Source: Kribbella pittospori (GTDB lineage: Bacteria > Actinomycetota > Actinomycetes > Propionibacteriales > Kribbellaceae). Taken from it: a stretch of DNA of 64,000 nt. Below, one piece after another: positions 16,263 through 24,100 of the stretch (within the stretch, counting starts at the first letter, position 1; each line of letters begins with the position of its first letter). The notes under the pieces were generated by a model that had not been told where the DNA came from, ran no database searches, and saw only the letters and a list, made by a program, of their open reading frames with translations. A program made the position numbers and the translations under genes. The stretch spans positions 744,001-808,000 of the forward strand of contig NZ_SJKB01000001.1 of assembly GCF_004331465.1 (NCBI RefSeq), given 5' to 3'.

Positions 16263-17264
16263 GTGACCAGATCCGGGAAGCGCACGACGATCGTCGACAT
16301 CGCGCGTCAGGCCGAGGTGTCGATCTCCACCGTGTCGCGGGTACTCAACGGGCGACCGGTTGCCGACGAGGTGCTGGCGACCCGAGTGCGGAAGGCGGCG
16401 ACCGAGCTCGGCTACCGGCCGAACATGGTCGCCCGGGACTTCCGGCGTGGCGTGACCAGCACGATCGGTGTCGTCGTACCGGATCTGGCGAACCCGTTCT
16501 TTCCACACGTGCTGAAGGGGTTGGCCGAGGAGGTGTCAGCCGGTGACCATCGCTTGCTGGTGGTGGACTCCGGTGAGGACGCTGACCAGGAGCTGCAGCT
16601 TGTGGCTCAGTTGGCGGGCAGTTGCGACGGCATCATTCTGTGTTCACCACGCATGTCGCAGAGCAGTCTCGCCACGTTGCCGGCGCTCGGCGTACCGATC
16701 GTGTGTACGAACCGCTCGGTGGGCGACCTGCCGTTCGGGACCGTGGGGATCGACTCCGCTGCGGGCATGCGGCAGGCGATTGCACATCTCGCCGAGCTTG
16801 GTCACCGTCATATCGGCTACCTGGGTGGTCCGGGCACTTCGTTGTCGGACGGACTGCGTCGCGAGGGCCTGAGTACGGCGGCCTCGGAGCTCGGCGTCAA
16901 GGTTTCGTCGACGGAGGCGGGATCGACGAGCGACGACGGTCACGCCAAGCTGCCCGAGTTGCTCGATCAGGGCGTGACTGCGGTGATCGCCTTCAACGAC
17001 CTGGTGGCGATCGGGGCGCTGGCGCGGCTGCGCGAGCTCGAGATGGACGTACCGTCGCAGCTGTCCGTCGTCGGGTTCGACGACATCCCGGTCGCTGCGT
17101 TCCTCGGCCCGCCGCTGACTACCGTCAGCCTGCCGAAGGAGGAGCTCGGCCGCCGCGCGTGGGCGGGTCTCCATCAGCAGTTGGAGACCGGGCAGGTGCC
17201 CCAGGAGGAGCTCCTGCCCGCGTCTCTCGTCGTTCGGCACTCGACCGCCGCGCCAGCCGACTGA
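16263..17264 (+). CDS. LacI-family transcriptional regulator
   Basis: 333 residues from GTG 16263 (GGGGAGGA just upstream; ATG 16251 in frame is the alternative). The N-terminal helix-turn-helix and hinge read TIVDIARQAEVSISTVSRVL and LGYRPNMVARDFRRG. The sugar-binding core has IGVVVPDLANPFFPHVLKGL, IGYLGGPG and VIAFNDLVAIGAL, then SVVGFDDIPVAAFLGPPLTT. Divergence from the GH79 genes and the AACGTT operator indicate it represses them until a released sugar acid or oligosaccharide binds. Its last 17 bp are triplicated in tandem after the stop. Confidence 0.88.
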   Translation: MTRSGKRTTIVDIARQAEVSISTVSRVLNGRPVADEVLATRVRKAATELGYRPNMVARDFRRGVTSTIGVVVPDLANPFFPHVLKGLAEEVSAGDHRLLVVDSGEDADQELQLVAQLAGSCDGIILCSPRMSQSSLATLPALGVPIVCTNRSVGDLPFGTVGIDSAAGMRQAIAHLAELGHRHIGYLGGPGTSLSDGLRREGLSTAASELGVKVSSTEAGSTSDDGHAKLPELLDQGVTAVIAFNDLVAIGALARLRELEMDVPSQLSVVGFDDIPVAAFLGPPLTTVSLPKEELGRRAWAGLHQQLETGQVPQEELLPASLVVRHSTAAPAD

Positions 17265-17298
17265 CGCCGCCAAGCGACTGACGCCGCCAGTCGACTGA
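17248..17298. repeat. Triplicated 17-bp gene end of the lacI-family gene
   Basis: Three contiguous 17-bp copies, each ending CGACTGA: 17248-17264 (the end of the gene including its stop), 17265-17281 and 17282-17298. The copies differ at a few positions. No terminator-like hairpin is evident in the short gap to the convergent hydrolase gene. Confidence 0.85.
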
Positions 17299-17313
17299 CC
17301 CGTCAGCCGATCG

Positions 17314-18723
17314 TCACTCGGATGTCAGCGTCAGCTCGGTCGGGCCGAAGGACACGTTGAGGTTGACGTCGATCGTCATCCGACCATCGGCCGTGCGGCA
17401 GGCGAGCCTCGCGACGAACGGCGTCTCGAGCCAGCGGATCGTCGCGACGAACGCGTCGCCGTCACCGTAGGCACTGGTCACGACGCTCTGCACCTCCGGG
17501 GCGACAGCGTCCAGGAGTACGCCGTGACTCGACTGCTCACGCCAGTCGCCGGCCGCGCAAACGATGTCGGTCGGCCCGTCCGAATCCCGCTCGACGCCGA
17601 GCAGCGAGAACGTACCCGTCCCGTCTGCGTCGATGCGAACCGCCGTCAGCCCGACGACGTTCTCCGCGAATCGGTAGGTCTGGCCGTCCCCGCCCCTCGG
17701 TGCGGGACCGGTCGGCGGCGGCAGCTCGAGTCGCTCGGGCCGGGCCACCGGTGTGACCTCCTTGCCCTCGAGCGCGGGAAGCAGGTGGTCCCAGACCGTG
17801 TCGACGACAGCCTGCATGTCGCCCGTCGCGCTGGTGACGATCAGGGCCGCGTCGTGGTCGGGGAGGATCATGACGAACTGACCGAACGCGCCGTCGCCGC
17901 GATAGGTGTTGTTGCGCCCGCGCCAGAACTGGAAGCCGTAGCCCTGCTGCCAGTCCGGGTTCTCCTGGTGGTCGTTGGGCACCTGCTTGGAGGTCGCAGC
18001 CTCGTACCACTCGGCCGGGACGAGCTGTTTCCCCTCCCACGCACCGTGCTGCAGCAGGAGTTGCCCGAACTTCGCCAGCGACTCGGTGTTGATGCTGAGT
18101 CCCCAGCCTCCGACGGTGATGCCCTCCCTCGACACCTGCCAGGTCGCCTCGGTGATCCCGAGCGGCTCGAACAGCCGCGGCTTCAGATAGTCGAACAGCC
18201 GGTCACCGGTCAGCCGCTGCAGGATCGCAGACAGCATGTACGTCGCGCCGCTGTTGTAGACGAACACCGTGCCCGGCTCATGGTCGACGTCGAGGCCGAG
18301 GAAGATCTTGACCATTCGGCGGTCCCGCGAGAGCGCCGCGACGGTGTCCTCGCTGTGGCCTGTCGTCATGGTGAGCAGATGGCGGACCGTCATCGCGGCC
18401 AGGTTGTCGCTGATCGTCTCCGGCAGCTCGTCGGCCCCGAAGAACGAGATCACCTTGTCGTCCAGCGTCAGCAGACCGGCGTCGATCGCCAGCCCGACCC
18501 CGGTCGAGGTGAAGCTCTTCGACACCGAGAACAGCAGATGTGGATCGGCCAGCCGGTATGGCGACCACTCCTCCTCGAGTACGACGTGACCGTGCTGCAG
18601 CAGCATCACGGTCTGGATCTCTGGCTCGGACTCGTCCAGGGCGGCGATGAACGCGTCGAGCGCGGCACCGGACAGTCCCTGGTCCTCTGGGGTACTCCGT
18701 GGAAGGCTGCTCACCCCAGGCAC
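17314..18723 (-). CDS. Class C beta-lactamase-type serine hydrolase
   Basis: 469 residues from GTG 18723, chosen because GGGAG precedes it by 5 nt; a TTG at 18744 is also in frame. The nucleophile motif is LLFSVSKSFTSTGVG (SxxK), with the second motif in FVYNSGATYMLSAI and the third region in NNTYRGDGAFGQFVMILP. After the roughly 340-residue hydrolase domain comes a beta-rich C-terminal domain of about 120 residues. There is no signal peptide, so a cytoplasmic esterase or peptidase is more likely than a lactamase. Substrate unknown. Confidence 0.8.
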   Translation of the reverse strand: MPGVSSLPRSTPEDQGLSGAALDAFIAALDESEPEIQTVMLLQHGHVVLEEEWSPYRLADPHLLFSVSKSFTSTGVGLAIDAGLLTLDDKVISFFGADELPETISDNLAAMTVRHLLTMTTGHSEDTVAALSRDRRMVKIFLGLDVDHEPGTVFVYNSGATYMLSAILQRLTGDRLFDYLKPRLFEPLGITEATWQVSREGITVGGWGLSINTESLAKFGQLLLQHGAWEGKQLVPAEWYEAATSKQVPNDHQENPDWQQGYGFQFWRGRNNTYRGDGAFGQFVMILPDHDAALIVTSATGDMQAVVDTVWDHLLPALEGKEVTPVARPERLELPPPTGPAPRGGDGQTYRFAENVVGLTAVRIDADGTGTFSLLGVERDSDGPTDIVCAAGDWREQSSHGVLLDAVAPEVQSVVTSAYGDGDAFVATIRWLETPFVARLACRTADGRMTIDVNLNVSFGPTELTLTSE

Positions 18724-18751
18724 GTTATCTCCCGGATCGGACAAATATCAG

Positions 18752-19651
18752 GTGCGTTCTACCAAGCGGGCAGCCGTGATCCTGAATCCGGTGAAGGTGG
18801 CCGATGGCGAGGCGTTCCGTCGTACCGTCGAGGCGGCGTTGGGTGACCGCGACGTCAGGGAGGTCTTGTGGTTCGAGACCACCGTGGATGATGCGGGTGT
18901 CGCCATGGCTCGGGAGGCGGTCGCGGAGGCTGTCGACCTCGTGGTGATCGCCGGTGGGGACGGGACGGTGCGGGTGGTGTGTGCCGAGCTGGCCGGGACG
19001 GGGATCGCAGTCGCGGTGTTGCCGGCCGGGACGGGCAATCTGCTGGCGCGCAATCTGGGGATCTCGCTGCAGCTGGAGACTGCGCTGGCCGAGGTGCTCG
19101 ACGGCAGCGAGCGGCGGATCGACAGCATCAGGATCTCGGGGGACGAGCTGCCGGACGATCGGTTCGTGGTGATGGCTGGGCTCGGGCTGGACGCTGCGAT
19201 CATCGCGGATGCGCCGGATGAGTTGAAGAAGAAGGTCGGGTGGGCGGCGTACGTGCTGTCGACTCTGAAGAACCTCAACCATCCGTTCGTGCGGGTGGAG
19301 ATTGTTGTCGACAATCGACCGGCGGTACGACGCCGGGCCCGGACGGTGGTGATTGGGAACGTCGGGACGCTGCAGGCGAACATCCCGTTGTTGCCTGACG
19401 CGGTTGCGGACGACGGGCTGATCGATGCGGTCGTGCTGGCGCCGCGGCGGATCAGCCACTGGCCGCGGCTCGCGCTGAGCCTGGTGGTGAAGTCGTTGCG
19501 GGAACGCCATATCGAGCGGTTCACCGGGCAGCGGATCGAGGTGCGGTCGGCGCGGATCGTCCGGCGCCAGCTCGACGGCGACACGGTCCCCGACGGCCGC
19601 ACCCTGACAGCCACGGTCGACCCATCAGCCTTGATCGTCCGAGTCCCCTGA
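18752..19651 (+). CDS. Diacylglycerol kinase catalytic-domain lipid kinase (YegS/BmrU type)
   Basis: 299 residues from GTG 18752. The nucleotide-binding motif VVIAGGDGTVRVV and substrate loop VLPAGTGNLLARNLGI define the DAGK catalytic domain; VMAGLGLDAAII and SDAVA/DDGLIDAVVLAP follow in the C-lobe. It would phosphorylate diacylglycerol or a related lipid at the membrane, recycling phosphatidate. Only 28 bp separate it from the divergent hydrolase start, and no ribosome site is visible, so a leaderless mRNA is likely. Its 3' end is followed by degenerate repeats of its own last codons. Confidence 0.85.
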   Translation: MRSTKRAAVILNPVKVADGEAFRRTVEAALGDRDVREVLWFETTVDDAGVAMAREAVAEAVDLVVIAGGDGTVRVVCAELAGTGIAVAVLPAGTGNLLARNLGISLQLETALAEVLDGSERRIDSIRISGDELPDDRFVVMAGLGLDAAIIADAPDELKKKVGWAAYVLSTLKNLNHPFVRVEIVVDNRPAVRRRARTVVIGNVGTLQANIPLLPDAVADDGLIDAVVLAPRRISHWPRLALSLVVKSLRERHIERFTGQRIEVRSARIVRRQLDGDTVPDGRTLTATVDPSALIVRVP

Positions 19652-19782
19652 CCGTCGCCGGTGTCGGCGTTGGGTCGCTTCGGCCGGCGCGTCAGCCTTG
19701 GCCCTCGGCGTGCCGGGACTGCCTCCGCTCTGGTCGTCCGCGTGGCCCGACCGCGTCAGCTCTGGTCGTGCGGGTGCGCCGA
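19628..19782. repeat. Degenerate 32-33-bp repeats of the lipid-kinase gene end
   Basis: Copies of the segment encoding the kinase's last residues recur at about 19628 (in the gene), 19695, 19727 and 19759; a worn copy may sit near 19661. The last copy lies inside the 3' end of the convergent sigma gene, so the two gene ends share the array. Examples: GCCTTGATCGTCCG, GCTCTGGTCGTCCG, GCTCTGGTCGTGCG. Confidence 0.65.
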
Positions 19783-20619
19783 CGGTTGGAGGTGGTCGAG
19801 TTTGTCGGGGTTTACTACGCCGTGGATGGTGGTGATCTGGCCCTCGGCGACGACGAAGGACCAGACGGCGGCTGTGTGGTTCGCGAGGTCGCGGATGCGG
19901 AGGGCGGGCTGACCGCCGACGTGTACGGGCTCGACGGTCAGTTCGAGGCCGCGAAGCTTGACGAAGGCACCGACCAGCATCCGGGCAACGTTCTGCGCGC
20001 CGTGCACCGGCCGGGGGAATCCACCCTTCCCTCCGCCGTCGCCGGTGAACGTCGCGTCCGGTGTCAACAACTCGACCAGTTCCTCGAGCTCACCACGCTG
20101 CGCCGCCGCGACGAAGCGTCGTACCAGCTCGTCTCTTTCCTGACGGGACGCGTCGAAGCGCGGGCGTTCGTCGGCGAGCCGGCGGCGCGCGCGTACGGCG
20201 AGTTGGCGGCAGGCGGACGGCGTCTTGCCGATCATGCTCGCGACCTCGTCGTACGGGTATCCGAAGACGTCGCAGAGCAGAAACACCGCACGCTGATCGG
20301 GGGAGAGCCGCTCGAGGACGACGAGGAACGCGGTGGACAGCGAGTCCGAGAGCGCAGCGCGATCGGCGAGGTCGACGTACTCGTCGACGGCGGGCTCGGG
20401 CAGCCACGGGCCGACGTACAGCTCGCGTTTGCGGCGTGCGGACCGCAGTTGATCGATCGCGAGCCGGGTCGTGACGGTGGTGAGGAACGCCTTCGGTGAG
20501 TCGACGTTCTCTTCGCGGTGCAGTCGGAGATACGCCTCCTGGACGACGTCTTCCGCGTCGCCGAAGCTCCCCAGCATCCGGTACGCGATCGACAGCAGCA
20601 GTGGCCTGAGTTCCTCCAT
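19756..20619 (-). CDS. ECF41-group RNA polymerase sigma factor (SigJ-like) with SnoaL-like C-terminal domain
   Basis: 287 residues from ATG 20619. Sigma region 2 (LLSIAYRMLGSFGDAEDVVQ) and region 4 (RLSPDQRAVFLLCDVFGYPYDEVASMIGKT) are followed by an NTF2/SnoaL-like domain. The three group-specific motifs are present: WLPEP in the linker, DGGGK in the C-terminal domain, and NPDKL near the end. In ECF41 factors the C-terminal domain modulates activity in place of an anti-sigma factor. The divergent doxX gene is its probable target; both genes have promoters of the ECF41 form. The last codons overlap the repeat array of the convergent kinase gene. Confidence 0.92.
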   Translation of the reverse strand: MEELRPLLLSIAYRMLGSFGDAEDVVQEAYLRLHREENVDSPKAFLTTVTTRLAIDQLRSARRKRELYVGPWLPEPAVDEYVDLADRAALSDSLSTAFLVVLERLSPDQRAVFLLCDVFGYPYDEVASMIGKTPSACRQLAVRARRRLADERPRFDASRQERDELVRRFVAAAQRGELEELVELLTPDATFTGDGGGKGGFPRPVHGAQNVARMLVGAFVKLRGLELTVEPVHVGGQPALRIRDLANHTAAVWSFVVAEGQITTIHGVVNPDKLDHLQPSAHPHDQS

Positions 20620-20631
20620 CACACCTTCACA

Positions 20632-20658
20632 GACGATCGAGGCGGTCTGTCAGTGACA
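20632..20658 (-). promoter_or_regulatory. ECF41-type promoter of the sigma gene
   Basis: On the minus strand TGTCACT (20658-20652), a 16-nt spacer and CGTC (20635-20632). The consensus known for ECF41 targets is TGTCACA-N16-CGTC, so six of seven -35 bases match with exact spacing. The start would be about 7 nt downstream, close to ATG 20619. This predicts autoregulation. Confidence 0.65.
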
Positions 20659-20659
20659 C

Positions 20660-20686
20660 TGTCACACGATCGATTGTCCGATCGTC
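20660..20686 (+). promoter_or_regulatory. ECF41-type promoter of the doxX-like gene
   Basis: TGTCACA (20660-20666), 16-nt spacer, CGTC (20683-20686): an exact match to the ECF41 consensus. ATG 20697 lies 10 nt after CGTC, so the transcript is leaderless or nearly so. It is arranged back to back with the sigma-gene promoter, the two -35 elements being separated by one base. Confidence 0.85.
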
Positions 20687-20696
20687 TGCAATCCAC

Positions 20697-21068
20697 ATGA
20701 ACACAATCACCTGGATCTTCACCGGCGTCCTGGCCGTGGTCTTCACGGTCTCCGGTGTCGCCAAGTCCACGATGTCCCGCGATCGCCTGATCGCGACCGG
20801 TCAGACCGGCATCGCGCCGTTCCCGATGCCTGTCGTCCGAGCCGTCGCGATCTGCGAGTTGTTCGCCGTCGCCGGTCTGTTCGCGCCGTGGCTGACCGAC
20901 ACAGCCCGCGTCCTCACCCCGCTGGCTGCGGTCGGCCTCTCGTTCGTCATGATCGGCGCCGCGACCTCCCACGCCTCCCTCCGCGAACCCAAACCAGTAG
21001 CGGCCAACACCACCCTCCTGGCCCTAGCCGCCTTTGTAGCAGCCACCCGCTTCGCCGCCCTGACCTGA
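20697..21068 (+). CDS. DoxX-like membrane protein
   Basis: 123 residues with four hydrophobic segments, beginning NTITWIFTGVLAVVFTVSGV and including VVRAVAICELFAVAGLFAPWL and PLAAVGLSFVMIGAATSHA. DoxX-like proteins are common ECF41 targets; some act with thiol or redox stress functions at the membrane. The exact ECF41 promoter immediately upstream makes it the likely output of the neighbouring sigma factor. Confidence 0.85.
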   Translation: MNTITWIFTGVLAVVFTVSGVAKSTMSRDRLIATGQTGIAPFPMPVVRAVAICELFAVAGLFAPWLTDTARVLTPLAAVGLSFVMIGAATSHASLREPKPVAANTTLLALAAFVAATRFAALT

Positions 21069-21105
21069 AGCACCGACCTGACACCGTGGGCGCATGCAGA
21101 CGCAA

Positions 21106-21151
21106 AGTCACCGGAGACCGACCAGGTGTTGGCCGGTCTTCTCGGGTGACT
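21106..21151. terminator. Hairpin between convergent doxX-like and pullulanase genes
   Basis: AGTCACC (21106-21112) pairs with GGTGACT (21145-21151), with further inner pairing of GACCG/CGGTC-type segments. No U-tract follows on either strand. The right arm overlaps the pullulanase stop codon. It may be a bidirectional terminator lacking U residues; confidence is moderate. Confidence 0.45.
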
Positions 21152-24100
21152 ATCGGTGCACGAGTACGGCGACTGTGCGGGGCGGGACCGTGGCTGTGCC
21201 GGTCCCGGCGGTCCAGGTTGTTTGTTTGACGACAGCGTCGGAGCCAGCAGACTGGACGGGGGAGAGGGACAGGGACTGGCCGGCCAGGGCGGGGATCGTC
21301 TGGGTGACGGTCGAGCCGGTGGTGTTGAAGACGACTAGGACGCCCTTGAGGGTTGGGTCGACGTTTGGTCCGACGGTGTCGTCGAGGTGCATGGTGATGA
21401 CGCCGGGGGTTGTGCCGCTAAGGGGGAACGTCAGTTTTTGGTTGATCAGGTCTGCGGTGCCCAGGCGGAACAGGGGAGTGGAGAAGCGGAGCTTGAGGAG
21501 GTCTTCGGCTGCGGCGGAGGCGGTTGCGACGTCCGTGGCGGTCGGCTTCAGGGCCGGGTTGGCGAGGAGTGGCTGCATGTACTGCCACTTGGCCTCGTTG
21601 TCCGGCTTGGGCGGCAGGCCGTGGCCGAAGCCGTTGTCGGCGCCGGTCCAGTCGAGCGTGTTGAACCAATCGCCGGAGTCGTACGAGTTGCGATCCAGCG
21701 ACTTGCTCCGCAGCATGTCCGCGCCGGCGTGCCAGAACGACGGTGTCTGTGCCAGCGCGGTCGTTGCCAGCGACACCGTGTTCATCCGGATCCGGTCCGG
21801 CATCGTCATTGCCGTCGGCAACTTGTACGTCAGCGAGTCCCACAGCGTCTCGTTGTCGTGGGCATCGACGTACGTGATCACCTCGTCCGGCTGGTCGGCG
21901 TAGCCGGCCGGTGAGCCGTTGTAGTCGATCCCGTCACCGCGGACTACCGCACCGCTCTCGGCGGACTTGAAGCTGAACGCGCGCAGATTGCCGGCCAGGC
22001 CGAGTTGGACGAGGTCGGTGTCGTGGGCGAGCCGCTTGGCTCGATCTGCCGATGAGCCGTTCACCGGGTCGCCGTTCGGGTCGCTCGCGGCGCCGGAGCC
22101 GAAGCCCTGGATCCGCGGGTTCTCGTCGAACGGACCGCCGCCGCGGACCGCGTCCCGGAGCCGGTCGGAGAACGTGCCGATCCCGGTGCCGCCGAGATTC
22201 CCTTGGCGGGCTTGGACGAAGAGCGCGTCGTTCGCGACCTCGCCGAAGTTCCAGCCCTCGCCGTACAGGTAGATCTTCTTGCCGTCGACACCGTCGTTGG
22301 CGAGGGTCAGTTTGTCGAGCGCGGCCCGGACCTTCAGCATGTTCGCCTTGCTGTGGTGGCCCATCAGGTCGAACCGGAAGCCGTCGACGCGGTAGTTCCG
22401 AGCCCAGCTGACCGTGCTGTCGACCATGATCTTCTCGGCCATCGCGTGCTCGGTCGCGATGTTGCTGCAGCAGGTCGAGGTTTCGACCTTTCCGGTCGCG
22501 TTGAGCCGCTGGTAGTACCCCGGCACGACCTTGTCCAGCACCGACGTCGGCGCCTGACCGGCCGCCGGTGTGTGGTTGTAAACCTGATCGAGTACGACGC
22601 GCAGTCCGGACTTGTGCAGTCCGCCGACCATCGTGCGGAACTCGGCGACGCGGGCGAGACCGTCGCGCTGGGTCGCGTACGAACCCTCCGGCGCGAGCCA
22701 GTGGTACGGGTCGTAACCCCAGTTGAAGCCGTCCTTGGCCGCGACCGCGGTCACGCAGGCCTGCTGTTGGTCGGAGTCGGGCGGCAGCGCCTTGAGATTA
22801 CACGCCGGCGATTGCTGCCCGGTCTCTGGGATTGATGCAATGTCGAATGTCGGCAATAGGTGCACTGTGTTGAGCCCGGCCGCGGCGAGAGCACGCAGAT
22901 GCTTCGTCCCGTTGCCCTCGTCGGCGAAGGCGAGGTAGGTGCCCCGGTGCGCGGCCGGAACGGTGCTGTCGCTGATCGAGAAGTCGCGGACATGCAGTTC
23001 GTAGATTGTCGAATCGACCGCCCGCGCGAGCTTCGGCGACGGCGTACTCGACCACAGCGCGGGCTTCCCGGCCGGATCGTTCAGATCGACCGCCACCGAG
23101 TACGCCGAATCGGTCGTCAGCGCGACGGAGTACGGATCGGTGACGACGTTCGTCTCCACCTTGCCCGTCGACGGCGCGAACACAGTCACCTGGTAGCGGT
23201 ACGCAGCGTTCTTCCAGGACCGCGGCCCGCTGACCGACCATGATCCGTCGTCGCCGCGCTTCATGGCGATTGTCTGCAATCCGACAAGGAGATTGACCTT
23301 TTGTGCGGTCGGCGCCCACAGCGTGAACCGCGGCGCGCCACCCTGCCAAGTCACGCCGTACGAGCGCCCAGCCGCCGACGCGACGTACAGGTCGTCGAGA
23401 ACGCCAGGGATCTGTACGCCGGTCGCATCGAGCAGACGCCCGGCGTCGTCGTACTGTGCGAGTCCGAGTTGCCCGGTCAGGATCTTCCGCGCGTCAGCGT
23501 GGTCCAGTCTGAGCGCGGTGTACCCCTTCAAGGCAGGGAACTTCGCCAGCACCGCAGCAGGGATCCCACCGCTGTCGTAGCGCAGTCCGGCCGACGTACC
23601 ACCGATGTCGTCCGCGTCCACCTTCAGCGACCCGTCATCCGACCAATGCAGTCGCCAGCGCGACCGCTCCGGGTGTGCGACCGGCGGTACGGCGAGCAGG
23701 TCGCGCCCGACCCAGTAGGCCTTGGCCTGACTCAGGTCAGGCTGCGCACCGGGCCTGGACGTGGTCACAGTGAGCGCGTGGGTCGCGAGCACGTACGAGA
23801 ACGTGACGACCAGCCCGTCCGCCGGCACGGTGATCGGAACGTTGTTGGCCGGGTAGCTCTCGTCGAAGGACAGGTTGTGTGCGACCTTCGCCTCATAACT
23901 GCCCGCTTTCAGCTCGCTGGTGGACCAGGTGTAGGTGCCGTCGCCGTTCTCGTCCGTCAGCCAGGGTCGCATGCAGGCCGGATCCCAGTCGGCCGGACAG
24001 CCGAGCTCCGACTGGAACGAACCGGGCACCGTGATGATCGGCCCCTCCGCACTGGACGTGGCGAAGTGCCTGCCGTGCTCGTAGTAGAACGTCACCGGTC

